Shown: positions 1 through 10,899, counted from the first letter of the stretch. The stretch: DNA of 64,000 nucleotides from Turnera subulata (GCA_028386065.3 JAKUCV010006746.1:52532-116531), one strand, 5' to 3'. Numbers and translations are program-made. The notes: a model not told the origin generated them from the letters alone.

Positions 1-231
1 CTCCTTAGTTATTTTCCGGTGTGATTTTCCGAGAAATTCCGAAACCCGAAAAATACCAACTTAGTTCCGAAAAATTCACGGGAAAATCACGAGCGCGGGA
101 AAACCCTCGGTTTCGAAAAACAACTCCCGATTTACCTTGAATTAATTACCCAAGATTAATTCAACAGTAAATCACGGTAAATAGACTTTTACAGTCCGGT
201 AAAAATCCAAAATTTTACCCGAGCTGTTACA
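1..231 (-). mobile_element. Terminal fragment of long LTR-like element (same family as 10900-13835)
   Basis: The stretch is the inverted counterpart of the first ~230 bases of the element at 10900. It ends with TTTTACCCGAGCTGTTACA, the reverse complement of the TGTAACAGCCCGGGTAAAA type start. Shared stretches include the run that reads AATTAATTACC...TTACCTTGAATT and the segment around ATTTTTCGGAACTAAGTTGG when read on the minus strand. The rest of the element lies left of the window, so its TSD cannot be checked. No coding potential is seen. Confidence 0.75.
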
Positions 232-2008
232 ATCTCCCTCGGTCTTACATTATTCGCATGACTTGACTTTTAAGTCCTCGTCTACCAAACCTTTCACCAC
301 CGTGGGTAAAATTCTGTAAGGCAAAACTCGGGAAAAGAAAAATCAGGTATTTTCCAATTGAAGAAGAAGAAGACGTCACACTAACCCATAGAAAAAAAAA
401 AGGTTATTTAATGATGGGATTATATTTAGAAATCAAACAATAAATTGCTCATAGAAATTCTAAAGCTTCTAATATTTGAAATAAGACAAAAAAAAAAAGA
501 AATTAGAACTGACTTGTAGTATAGTATTAAACTACGGAGGGAGTAAATGTTTCAGCACTCCAAGAAGCTTAAAACTGTTAGGACATGAGATCAGGCCAGC
601 GTCCGCAGGCAGAAGAAAGTGGGGAGCATGAGACCAAGTGGATCTAACCAACAAGAGTGGCGGTTACAGTGGCCAACTGCCACGCAAATTTCACTTTTCA
701 TTTAAAAGTTGGTTTACCGTTGAGCAAGTTATTTTTTTGCATAGACTGACACATGTATGGGTGCAATTGAGCCCAAGTCTCCAAGCCGCCACATCCACAA
801 ATTGGCCGAAAGATCTGCCTGGTCGGTGTACGACGATTTGGGCCAATTGGTACAGCTACTAAATACTAGAAAGCGATACATTTCATGGAATCATTTGAAA
901 AACCACACGCATGGTTCTGACTTCAACCATAACCAGTACTGGATGCCAAAGTTTGATAACATAAATCAAGCACTAGAATGGTTGGGAATCTTGAAAATGT
1001 TTGGCTCTTATTTGTTTCCTCGTATGATCAGCACATCTCTAGTAAACCCTGTCCAGATCAAATGTTATGCTCTCCCTATCCCCCCATACCAGACAATCTC
1101 ACATTTGCATAACATGCCAAGAAGTAGCACACTAGCAGCAAGCAAAGCATTAGCAGACTAGCAGCACCGCAGCCCGACCGAAGTGACCTGTTGCTTTTGG
1201 TTTTTTTAAATCTCATGCACTTTCCCTTCAATTAATTGAGCACGCATACAATATCTACGCATGAAAACTAGCGCATCGACCACTAGTGCTAGAAAGAGAT
1301 TTTCTCATAGTCGTAAAGGACTAGCAGTTTTAGTTTTACCTGTTGATAAACAATGTTCAGTGACTCAAATCCTTTAATCCACGTTAAGTGACCGCTCACT
1401 GAAACACTAGTTATCTATGGGCTAATGTACATAAAAGACAGTCTAAAACCAACAAATGGAACATCGTATAAAGATATCAAGCCGGCTACTATCTTCCACA
1501 AAGCATTTTTTCTATTAGGTGTTTTCATACACATATTAGCCGACAAATCAGCTTGTCAGACTGGTTTTCTATACAACCAAGATGCTGGTACTTTGGGTGT
1601 AATGTTACTCAAATTACCTTGGGAAACTTGTTTTCTATACAACCAAGAAGCTGTGACAGGTGTCATGCCACTCAAATCCTCTTCTTTGTCCATGGAAACA
1701 CGAAACCGTAGAATTTATGTACCATCCCAATTCCTGTCCTCAAGTCTTCGAACAGAGAGAAGCCTGACAAAACTCCCCATCTTGTTCTCGAACAAAGCAA
1801 CAAGCTGATCTATCAGCCTTCAAGACATTAAAAGACTACTGGGATTGAAGATAAGTCCATCACTGTATACAGTTACAAGAAGTTGTCACTAAACATAATG
1901 GAAAAAGGCAGACAAGTATTTATTGACAAAAAATATGTGAAATGAAATAAAATGTGGAATTTAATGAAATTGGAAACAACCTGACTCTCCATGTTCCTTC
2001 AGGTTACG
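232..2008. other. Intergenic stretch downstream of the bHLH gene
   Basis: No gene is recognised. The stretch holds poly-A tracts, and short open frames at 757-1161 and 1425-1808 that resemble nothing I know. At 532-549 there is ACTACGGAGGGAGTA, which resembles one end of a Stowaway-type MITE, but the opposite end was not found. At 1564-1615 and 1630-1680 a segment beginning GTTTTCTATACAACCAAGA is repeated with a 66-bp period. The last ~200 bases are probably the 3' UTR of the minus-strand bHLH gene. Confidence 0.5.
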
Positions 2009-3508
2009 TTACCGGTCTATATCATCAGCCTTTGCACCACCAACTACACTATTGGATGAGCTATCCTGTACACTACGAGATGAAGAACACCTGCTTGAAG
2101 AACTCCCATCTGTAACACTGGTTTCCTTCCGCAATGACTTCTTGGATTTTCTCTGACTTGATGATAAATCCTGCAAAAGAGGTCACATTAAAAACAATAC
2201 GTATTCCACACCACGGCAAGCACAATAGTCTGTTTCACAATAACATACTTGGTCCACGGTAGATCCGGGAGTCTTCAACTCCAAGTCAGTTGTCACATCA
2301 TTAGAATCCTCATTTTTGTCAATCTTGCTCCCACCTGATGACTTATTCTTGGACTCTTGCTTGCCCGAAGCATGCAATCTACTAGTAGGCTGTGCCTGTG
2401 CGGAACCATGTTGTGCAGAGTGCTGATCAACCACGGTGTTATTAGGCGCCATGTAAGGAACAAAAGTGGAACAAGGGCCTTGCATCAAGGGAGCATTCTG
2501 GTTCCCGTAAAAAGGGTATGGCTGCATCGAAGGGTGCATAGGAATTGGGCCAGGAGGGATTGGCACCGGCACCGGGTAAGGATAGGAATGCGGAGCGGCC
2601 AAGACAACAGAATGATCCATAGCAGTAGCCCACGGGTATGAAGCCCTCAGACGTTGCTGATACTGAATGTTAAGATTATCAATATCCGATTTAAGAGACG
2701 CCTTCTCTTCTCTAAGGTCATTTTTCTCCTGTGTCAGCTGTTCAAGAAGCGCATTTCATTGCACACTCTTCTAAAAACCCTTTTTGCATAAATCATCAAA
2801 TAGAAATGGGTACTGAAAGCTAACCTCACGGGATTCGTCGGACAAGGCAGCATACTCGGCCTTGAGTTTGTCAACTTGAGCCGTCAAATCCTTAAGCAAC
2901 TGAAGTGTGTCAGCTAGAATCGTGGCTTTGTCATGCTTGGGCCTGTCAGGATCTGCATTTTAACACGAGCCCTAAAACTTGTTACAAAGAGCCAACTCCC
3001 CTCTCAAAACACGACCTATTAGAGCAATAATCATCTCGAGCCTGCACATGGTGTAGTAAAAAAACATGACATTCCATTAAAATTGAAAGAAATGAAGACT
3101 TACCCAGTGCATTACCCAGCTCAATAAACTGCTCGTTAAGCCTATCTCTACGCAACTTTTCACGGTCAGCCTTTTGAATTTTTCTCGCCGCGATACTATC
3201 CCTCACTTCTACAGCCTCGCTGTGTCACAATCCATAAAAATTAAAAAAAATAAATAAAATTATAAGACGCTGCAGTAACCCAACAAATCAAACAATAACC
3301 AAAGTGAGAAGAATAAGAAGAATTTAAAGGAGCATATATATATATATACATAATTAGAGGAGGGAGGGAGGAGTGACCTGGATTTTGGGTGGGAGCGAGT
3401 AGGGGCCACGCTGGGGTCGGGTGGCGGAGGAGGTTGATTTTGGGGTTGGATTTGCAAGGATTGGTGGTGGTACAAAGCGCCGCCGTTTTGCAGCTGATGA
3501 TGATCCAT
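2009..3508 (-). CDS. bHLH121: bHLH transcription factor, bHLH121/URI type
   Basis: Five coding exons read on the minus strand: 3508-3378, 3219-3104, 2952-2825, 2737-2249 and 2170-2009. All are bounded by GT-AG and join into 1026 nt (341 aa). Residues 1-44 are a His/Gln/Pro-rich leader. The basic helix-loop-helix starts near residue 54 (REKLRRDRLNEQF) and runs to about 105 (DKATILADTLQLLKDL), followed by a leucine-zipper-like stretch with LTQEKNDLREEKASLKSDI. The C-terminal half is Pro/Tyr/Met-rich, has the motif ELKTPGSTVDQ, and ends in Ser-rich sequence. This arrangement matches Arabidopsis bHLH121 (URI), as I remember it. That family works in the nucleus with subgroup IVc bHLH proteins (ILR3, bHLH34/104/115) to switch on iron-uptake genes. 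A Copia element lies 0.4 kb upstream of the start codon. The paralogue bHLH11 is the main alternative, but the C-terminus fits bHLH121 better. Confidence 0.92.
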
Positions 3509-3920
3509 CTCGGTTGGAAATGGAATGATTTGAGAAGTAATGGGTGGGGGGTGTGTGTATATAGACTAGACTAGACTATAAGAGAAGGAAGAGAAGGAGA
3601 ACAGAAGCGGGTTTTTTATGTGTTTGGTTCGCAAAAGGGATTTTGGATATTTTGTCGACTTTATAACTTACTATCGGGAAGGGAAGGGAAATTCTGTGAG
3701 CGCCAAAGCTTTTGGTATCTATCTGTTTGTTTTTTTGGATTTTGGATGGTAGCTAGCGTGGCCGCTGGAGTGCGCCCGTGTTACTTAAATTACTCAGGCG
3801 ACCGCCTCGCCTCCGGTTTCTCTTCCTCTCCTCCCTGTCATTTCATTGCCTAGCTCGATGGTTGACACGTCATCGGTAAGACCAAAAATAAAACAGTTAC
3901 TAAAGGAAAGCCCTCGCGTT
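3509..3920 (-). promoter_or_regulatory. Remaining proximal upstream region of the bHLH121-type gene
   Basis: About 410 bases separate the start codon from the Copia target site at 3921. They hold a GT- and GA-rich stretch (3541-3610), probably 5' UTR on the minus strand, and otherwise unique sequence. No clear TATA box was placed. Any regulatory sequence farther upstream now lies beyond 10160. Confidence 0.4.
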
Positions 3921-3925
3921 GTTTC

Positions 3926-4114
3926 TGTTAAAAATGCAGGATTTTGTGTAACGAAAATGGAGAATTGATGAGGAAGAAATGGAAGGGATGGAGGCCGAAA
4001 ACTCAAGCTCGGTTTGCAGCTCATCATTTATTTATTCATGTACAACACAGATGTTTATAAAAATAGGGTTGGTGGAACAGTTGACATCCATAATAAAAAT
4101 GTGTTTTTATAACA
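3926..4114 (-). repeat. 3' LTR of the Copia element
   Basis: This is a 189-bp copy of the 200-bp LTR at 9956. It lacks an 11-bp stretch (AAGGAAGAGAT type) present in the other copy, and three substitutions are visible. It has TG...CA termini and abuts the target duplication GTTTC on its left and the polypurine tract on its right. Confidence 0.93.
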
Positions 4115-6430
4115 CTCCCCCTTGGATGTGACTGTGTATTGGGTAGAATATGTTAAAGGAGAACTGCCTTATTAAAAACCTTAACAAGAAAAACCATGTG
4201 GGATAAAAACTTGGTGAAGGAAAAAAGAGTGCAGTGCGTATTCTACTCCCCCTCATTTTGGCCTCTCTTGATGTCGTTGCATGCCAATAATCTCTTGTCA
4301 ACTTCTGGTGATGTGTGCCTTGTCTGATCACTTTTGATACATCATTACTCTAACTGGGCAGTGTAGGTAGCATTATCTTCATAATTTTATTGTTGGAGCA
4401 TCTGTCTTGCCCTCTTACTTTTTGTAGTCCCAATGATGCAACAATTTCATGTATAAAGTTGTGGCAGATGTCCGGTTGTGCCTTTTGTGGATCAAGTGGG
4501 GGATCGGCATCTGCAAGAACCAACTCTTCTTTCTTCGGGCTTACAGGATTAATATGACACCACATCTTTTATACCCCGAAGATAAGAGCAAATTCATATC
4601 TTGCCAATAGGCTTAAGTCAAAAAGCTTCAGGCTTTATTTTCTTAGCAATACATATTGTACTTCAACAGGGTACTCCAGGACCAATCTAATAGCACGATA
4701 TTTAGAAGCTTCTTCGGGAGTTCCAATCATAAATAAGTTTATCCATACTCAAAATGATTTAAATTATGTAAAGATCAATTCAGTTCTATTTTGTAATTTC
4801 CCGGGAATTAGTTGCTTCAGGCAACTTGGATCCTTCAGGGATCTTCATGTATATATCATGACTTAAAGATCCATAATAATAGGCTGTAATAGCATTTATT
4901 AGATGCATTTCTAATACTTTTCATATACTGCCATACTTATCAAAAATAATTGCATCTACCACAGGGGAGTATATCTCCTCATAATGAATACCTGGTCGTT
5001 TGGGTAAAAACTTTGTACCACAAACCGTGCTTTATATCTCATATTCTTTTCCGCACAAATACCCATTTATCGACCAATCAGTTTTACACCATCTGGTGTA
5101 CGGACTACAGGTCCAAAAAATTTCTCGCTTCACATGCGAGTCTAACACAGCCTTTAATTATATCTCTTATATTTTGGCCAATCTTTCTGCGCCTACATTC
5201 ATCAACGTAGGTTCATGATCCTCATTTTTATTTAGCGCTATATTATAAATAAAACAAATATTCCGTTGACGGTTATTTTCACGTCGGTTCCATCTTATTT
5301 CTGACACTGTAATTGAGATCTCATCATGCTCATTTATTTCAGGTACCTGAGTTACTTTTGGAACTTTATCAGTTTGTGTCAGAAAACCTCTTCTGGAGGA
5401 TTTTTCTCTTCTTGAGGACTTTTAATTCAAACTTCTACTGGAGGCCTTATTTCCTTACTAAGGCCATCTTATCACTTTGCTCCTTTTTCTCTATCGAGAA
5501 TTTCTTTTCTTTTGGAACTGAGTATAATCTATAGATTCATTTGCATACTTATATTGTTCTTCAGGAACATCAATCTAAACAGGAGCATTTGCAGCTAGTA
5601 TATGGTCACACTTAATTTAAATGTGTCTGGCAATTGCATATCTATTTTCCTGCATATGAATCATCTTTTGAACTTCAAGTTCATACTAATTTATTCGAGG
5701 ATCAAAAACTAGTTATTGATAAATCATTTCAATAATCTCTTGATCCAGCTGCTTATTCTCTCCCCCTGATGTTGGATAAAACATCAATTAATAAGCAAAT
5801 CTTACTATAAATAAATCTCCAATCTCCTGTCATACGTTTCAATTACTTTTGTAATTTATGGAGATACATACACAACGTAGATTCCTAATCTTTTTTAAGA
5901 GACCATTTCACAATCCCGTGGTGGAGCATTATATACTGAATAACTAATGGTCCGAAGATGGGAAATACTAAGTATGTGACCATTAATCAATTAAGTGGGG
6001 AGATCTTATCATATTGGCTTGATGCACTCAAGTGTTGCTGCATATAAAATACTATTTTTTCAAACAGTAATATTTCATCAATGGTCCTGCAATCAATTGT
6101 CAATGTTCCCCCAGATCTGTTTGGGTTTATTTCCAATGATATATATTATCCATTGAAGAAATATACCAGCATTATCTAGACATGTAGTCTAGTAACATAA
6201 GTAGGGACATATACCTGCAAGTGGTTTAATTATTAAATTAGTGCGCACAATGCCAACTTGCGTTACACAATAGACCATCTAGTCGATGCATCGTAAAAAT
6301 TACCTAGATGGTTAACACCGCGGATTTATCAGTCCGCGTTCATGTCCCTGAATTAATCCCAAACTTGCTGGTCTAGGCCAATCTCATCTTAGGAACGCCG
6401 TATTATTAATTTCGCAACAAACAAACACAT
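4115..6430 (-). pseudogene. Copia pol remnants (RNase H, reverse transcriptase, integrase end)
   Basis: Reading minus, fragments can be matched in order to the Copia at 56-59 kb. RNase H is near 4390-4360 (YEDNA region). A reverse-transcriptase stretch at about 5110-4800 includes the remains of the KIPEGSKLPEA motif. Linker sequence lies near 5300-5700, and the integrase C-terminal region near 5960-5730. Many stops and indels break every domain, so no protein is made. The RNase H segment at 4367-4383 keeps an uninterrupted GCATTATCTTCATAA, which serves as the empty-site version of the TRIM insertion at 56473. Confidence 0.8.
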
Positions 6431-6439
6431 GGAAATTCA

Positions 6440-6990
6440 TTGATTGTAAAAACTTCTGGCTTTTCAATGAATGACCAAATAAATTTTGTGCTTCATTATT
6501 TACCCGGGATGGCCCAACCGGTCATGCCAAATAATATGTCCATGTACCAACTTCAAGTCGGTGCCAACTCCAGGCTGGATAACTTAGAAAAATTATTTAC
6601 CAGCTTCTGGCTGGTGCATACTAGCTATAAATTAAATATCTATAAGTCAACTTCTAATCGGTCTCAGCTTCAGGCTGTATAAACTTGTGTATTTAAACAC
6701 TTAAAATTACTAGCTTCAGGCTAGAGCATTTCAGCTTCTGGCTGGATATGGTAAGTTTAATAACTTAAATTGCTAGCTTCAGGCTGCAATATATGTGCCA
6801 ATATTAGGCTTATATCTGCCACTCATGTTGAAAAAGATCAGAATTATTGAGCAAATCTTTCCAAAAGCAACTTTGGAGTTTTGTGAAACAGAAAAATCTT
6901 CAGGATCTTTTCGGAGATAAGTGAAAGTGTCCACATTTGAAATACTGACACCTGGCTGTCTAAGCTCAGGCTATAAAAGAGGGCAGAAAT
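6440..6990. repeat. Stretch with recurring AGCTTC(A/T)GGCT motif inside the Copia element
   Basis: The motif AGCTTCAGGCT or AGCTTCTGGCT, sometimes with one change, occurs near 6453, 6602, 6666, 6712, 6733, 6775 and 6962. The related words CTTCAGGAGC and CTTCTGGA recur at 7990-8160. The half-motifs AGC...GCT are inverted, so each copy can pair with itself or with its neighbours. No protein frame explains them. Confidence 0.55.
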
Positions 6991-7038
6991 ATGTGTTAAA
7001 ACATGTAGATTCAGAAAAAAAAATAGAGAGAAAAAAAA

Positions 7039-7722
7039 ATGCCTTCCCCGGCAACTGTCTTCTTTGTTGATGATGTCTCTCTAGGGAGGAGGAACAGGCT
7101 AGCATATAGCATGGTGAATGAACAACAAGAGGAGTTACCGAGTGAACTCGCAAGAATTCCTCGTTTAGTTTTTGTTGATGAACTATACTCATCCAGGTTC
7201 TTTGTAACTCCTATGGAAGAAACTTTCTTCCTAGAGGACCAAGGTAATTTACGAGCTTCCTTTTATGGCTCGGCTAACTCAATTATATTTTTCATATCTG
7301 ATAGACAGCAGGAGTTTCAGTTAGAGCCATCTTGTCAATTTCTGAATGAAGGCAGCTATTATCAAGTTTCCATGATAGCTCGGAGTCTCCCGAGGGTTTC
7401 TGGGTTATCGCCTACATGGCCCAAGGTACGACTTTTATTATGGAATTGCAGGGGAGTGGCCAGGCGATCCCAAGATTTCGTGCGTACCTTAAGGGATCTG
7501 AAAAATCAGTACAAGCCCAACATGGTACTGATTACTGAAACCCTGTGGCAACCTGCAGAGAATCATAGAGTAATACCACTCCGTTTTCCTCCAGCAAATC
7601 GGTTTGAACTACCTGGAGAAAACAACGTGGGTGGTATGTGGTTCTCCTGGAACAACAGTGTTAGGGTCAACATTAATAGCGAGGCCCAGAGCTTTAGGGC
7701 CAATGTTGTACCCAACCGTTAA
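7039..7722 (+). CDS. Open frame with an L1-type LINE endonuclease start, carried in the Copia element
   Basis: The frame is 227 codons long, opens after an A-rich run and lies opposite in sense to the host Copia element. Residues ~1-125 are unrecognised. From about residue 132 the sequence RLLLWNCRGVARRSQDF, then NMVLITET with the conserved catalytic-type Glu, and later GGMWFSWN matches the beginning of plant L1 apurinic-type endonuclease domains. Only about 95 residues of the endonuclease are present. The His/Asp-containing C-terminal half, the reverse transcriptase and a poly-A tail are absent. This looks like an internal LINE piece captured by the retroelement. An uninterrupted frame in an otherwise ruined element is odd. 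Whether it is translated cannot be told. Confidence 0.55.
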   Translation: MPSPATVFFVDDVSLGRRNRLAYSMVNEQQEELPSELARIPRLVFVDELYSSRFFVTPMEETFFLEDQGNLRASFYGSANSIIFFISDRQQEFQLEPSCQFLNEGSYYQVSMIARSLPRVSGLSPTWPKVRLLLWNCRGVARRSQDFVRTLRDLKNQYKPNMVLITETLWQPAENHRVIPLRFPPANRFELPGENNVGGMWFSWNNSVRVNINSEAQSFRANVVPNR

Positions 7723-8689
7723 ATAATTTCATTCAGCTTTATGTATGAGAACAATTCCTCTACGTGGATGTTCTCAAGTAATGATCCCTTCTGTAATAAT
7801 AATATGTATGTTTTCTTTTAGCCTTGCATTTTATCATAATCTTTACAGTCATAATAGTTAGAATAATTTCTTCCATATCCTTGGCAACAGGCACTATACT
7901 GTCTCATTCACTTCAAGGAATGGGGCAGAATCAATTTAATGGGATCCATAATAGTTTCTTTAATTGCTGTAAACAAGAAAATTTTATACTCTTCAGGAGT
8001 TCATGCTCTTCAGGAGCGTATGCCTATGATCTTCTGGATCATAGTTAAGCTTGTTTTCTTCACAATTTATGTATGCGCAACAGTATTCACATACAGTTTT
8101 TCTCTCCCCTTGAATGCTTTTCAGGAGCACATTAAGACCCATGCTCTTCTGGAGTGGGTTAATAAATTTTCATATGAATAAATTCCGCGGGTTATTATTC
8201 GAGGAAACGAGAATTTAATGTGCATATAAAAAGAATTAAACAGAAATAAGGATAAACATAATGTAAACATAACAGAAAATAATACAGCTGAGCATAAAAT
8301 TAAACATAAAAATTAATTCAATTAATGTATGTCAACTTGCACCTTCAAGGTAAGCAAGAATAATATTTCAACATTGTGATCATTATCTTGACCAAATATG
8401 ATTTCATTAATATTACATTTGTCCTGCTGGGACATGCATTTCTTCAGATGCGTACACTTGTATTTAAATTTTGTGAGAATAACCATCTTCTGGTGGTCAT
8501 TCAATGTCTAAATCCTGGTGGTCATATATTTTTATTTAAAGACCTGCAGGATCAATAAGACTTCCGGTCTTTTGCTTCTTTTTTCTTTGAGTCTTCTAGA
8601 CTCTTTCATTTAGTCTTCCAGACTATTTAAATGCATTTCAACATTTAATGCCCATAACAAATTTCTTCTGGAAATTTTAAGGGCCTCCC

Positions 8690-9010
8690 ATACAAATAAC
8701 ATAATTAAATAAATAAATGCTTAATTAAAATAAATAAATAGGGGCCTTTTATTAATTACCCCAATTAAAATAAATGACAGAAAATTAAAAATGATGGGCC
8801 TAGTCCGAGCCCAATCAAAACATAAATAAAATTAAAGACGAGAAAATATAAATATAATGGACCTTTTAATAGCCCAATAAATAAATAACAGAAAATTAAA
8901 AGTGATGGGCTTTGTACGAACCCAAGCAAAGCATAAATAAAATTTAAAGGCGTGAATTTAAATGCAGTGGGCCTTTTTAATAGCCCAATCTGAATTTAAA
9001 TAAAAAACAG
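8690..9010. repeat. Two diverged ~115-bp tandem units with GGGCC/AGCCCA boxes
   Basis: Units at about 8768-8880 and 8881-9000 share ACAGAAAATTAAAA, then GATGGGC, then an AACCCAA/AGCCCAA word, a CATAAATAAAATT run, and TTTTTAATAGCCCAAT. TGGGCC/AGCCCA words of this kind resemble the site II elements of plant promoters. Similar wording (GGGCCTTTTAAATAGCCCAAT) appears at 17025-17045 in the unrelated long LTR-like element. Confidence 0.55.
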
Positions 9011-9219
9011 AAAATATGCTTACTCGATAAATCTTTCAGCAATAACATATATAATATATCATACTAATACCCGGTTACTATTCCGGTATATATATTTCTT
9101 TTAATTTTGTTTTTCCAAATTTTTTTTCAATAATAATTATGATATATATTTTCAGACCTTATTTTCTTTTTTTTTATTTTTTCCGGACTAGGTTAAAATA
9201 TTCAGACTAGCACATTCCC

Positions 9220-9780
9220 TGGCTCGGCTCGGCTCCCCCACCTGCCAGCTTTTTCAACGGCTCTCCTCTTTTTTTTTTTTTGGTTCACCCTTTATCTCCA
9301 CCGACTCTCTCTCCCTTATCTTTCTTTTTTTTCTTTTCTTCTTTTCCCTTTTCTTTTCACGCCTTCTGCTCCCCTTTTTTCTTCTTCTTTCTTCTGCACC
9401 ATCGTCTTTCTTGGGCTGGGGAGACGTCCACCTTCTTCGTCTCCGTCAGCTTGTTGCCGGCGCCGACGGCCGAGGAGAGGTAGTAAGAGGAGGAGACCGG
9501 GGGCAGGGGGGCCGAGCAGGGACTTCTGTGGGGCTGAGGCGCCTGCTGGGTTGGTGGGGCTGGTACTACCGGTCGGAGGAGTCGACTCGTCGGGGACTCG
9601 CCGGGGATCTAGCGGGCTGGACGAAGCGGCCGAGGTTGGTGACCGGTACCCATATCTGCTCCTCCTCGCAGCGGCGGACTGAAACTCTGGGCGATGTCAC
9701 CGAAAAATGGCAAAAACCGCGGCTCGGCCTCTCTCGGCGTGGTCGCCGGCGACGGGTGCAGGTAAAATCCCTTCTCCTTA
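9220..9780. other. CT-rich then GC-rich island inside the Copia element
   Basis: A pyrimidine-rich run (9260-9390) is followed by about 350 bases of strongly GC-rich sequence (9410-9770) with many CGG/CCG words, unlike the AT-rich surroundings. Short frames exist on both strands but none resembles a known protein. The stretch sits in the element's leader, next to its 5' LTR, and may be captured host or LTR sequence. Confidence 0.45.
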
Positions 9781-9940
9781 ATGTATATTACCATTAACAA
9801 CGTTGTTGTTGGGGAGATGATGGTTGTTGTTGGATGTCGGGTCGGGTTTTGGTTCTCTTTGTTTGTGGGTGGCGCGTGTTGTTGTTCTTGTTTTTTTTTT
9901 CTTTCTTATTTCACTGATTTCATGCTCTTGGTAGAGAACA

Positions 9941-9955
9941 ATCGTGCTGATAACG
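9941..9955 (-). promoter_or_regulatory. Probable primer binding site of the Copia element
   Basis: Read minus, CGTTATCAGCACGAT directly follows the 5' LTR. The word TTATCAGCACGA at this place is typical of a group of plant Copia elements, as I recall. The tRNA primer was not determined. Confidence 0.5.
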
Positions 9956-10155
9956 TGTTAAAAATGCAGGATTTTGTGGAACGAAAATGGAGAATTGATA
10001 AGGAAGAGATGAGGAAGAAATGGAAGGGATGGAGGCCGAAAACTCAAGCTCGGTTTGCAGCTCATCATTTATTTATTCATGTACAACACAGATGTTTACA
10101 AAAGTAGGGTTGGTGGAACAGTTGACATCCATAATAAAAATGTGTTTTTATAACA
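9956..10155 (-). repeat. 5' LTR of the Copia element
   Basis: This is the 200-bp LTR, with TGTTA...TAACA termini, bounded on the right by the target duplication GTTTC at 10156-10160. It is the longer of the two LTR copies. Confidence 0.93.
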
Positions 10156-10160
10156 GTTTC

Positions 10161-10894
10161 GGGGTTTTTTTTTATTATTTTTTTTTCTCTCTTCCAGCTG
10201 CTATTGTATATGTTCATTTTTATTCTTAGTACGTAGTATATAACAAAAATGATGAATATTGCTCTTTTTTTTTTGCTTTTGTGAAAATATAGATTCATGT
10301 GGATTAATATTGAAGATTCTTTTTCTGTGATGATGTACCATTTAAGAGGAGCTGGATTGAGAAAAATGTAAAGAAAATTCACAAATTTATAAGGAAATCC
10401 TGCAATATACTGGTTTGCAACGGAAAATGTACCGGCCAGATAATTGTACCCCTTATAAGAAAACCCTGTTATAATTTAATTATAATACCTGGCATATTAT
10501 ATATATCATTTTTTTCTTTTCTACGTATTATCTAAATTGACCGTTTATTATGTAAGTAAAAGGTTGGTCTCCGGCTTATCCCTTCCCAGTTGTATTATAC
10601 TTTTTTGTTTAGAAAGTTTTCATTAAAGTCTTAACTCTGACATTTTCTTTTATATTATATGCTTTATTTTTCAATAATGAAAAATTGTTTCCAAATAATT
10701 CAATAAATAAATCATTTTATAAATAAAGAGATAATAATAGTACGATAAAAAAGTACTCCAATCGAAATTTTAATAGCCGGATGTGTATATTTACAAATGA
10801 ATAAATATTGATTCATGGAAACCATAAGATTTTATATTTAATTTATCATTAGGTTTAAAATTAGAAATATAAAAAATACTCTTAATTAAGAGAA
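10161..10894. other. Intergenic AT-rich stretch, no gene seen
   Basis: This is unique AT-rich sequence between the Copia insertion and the next long element. Before the insertions it would have continued the upstream region of the bHLH gene. No coding frame, repeat or RNA gene was recognised. Confidence 0.5.
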
Positions 10895-10899
10895 AATTT

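Larger units (their letters stand above)
3926..10155 (-). mobile_element. Complete but decayed Ty1/Copia LTR retrotransposon
   Basis: Two LTRs (3926-4114 and 9956-10155) begin TGTTA, end TAACA and are flanked by the 5-bp target duplication GTTTC (3921-3925 and 10156-10160). Just inside the left LTR is a polypurine tract on the minus strand (CTCCCCCTTGG on plus, 4115-4125). Just inside the right LTR is a primer-site-like CGTTATCAGCACGAT (minus, 9955-9941). The element therefore reads on the minus strand. Between 4120 and about 6000 the DNA aligns in order with the better preserved Copia pol at 56.1-59.0 kb, but has many indels. The LTRs differ by about three substitutions and one 11-bp indel, so the insertion is fairly young although pol is dead. 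The element was probably already defective and moved by enzymes from a relative. Confidence 0.93.

Noticed and set aside
532..549. Stowaway-like end ACTACGGAGGGAGTA
   Set aside because: Only one end was seen. Without the partner end or a TA duplication an element cannot be called.
757..1808. Open frames at 757-1161 and 1425-1808
   Set aside because: They resemble no known family, have no splice or promoter support, and lie in AT-rich intergenic DNA.
9411..9797. Arg/Gly-rich frame in the GC-rich island of the Copia element
   Set aside because: Frames on both strands arise from base composition, and no domain was recognised.
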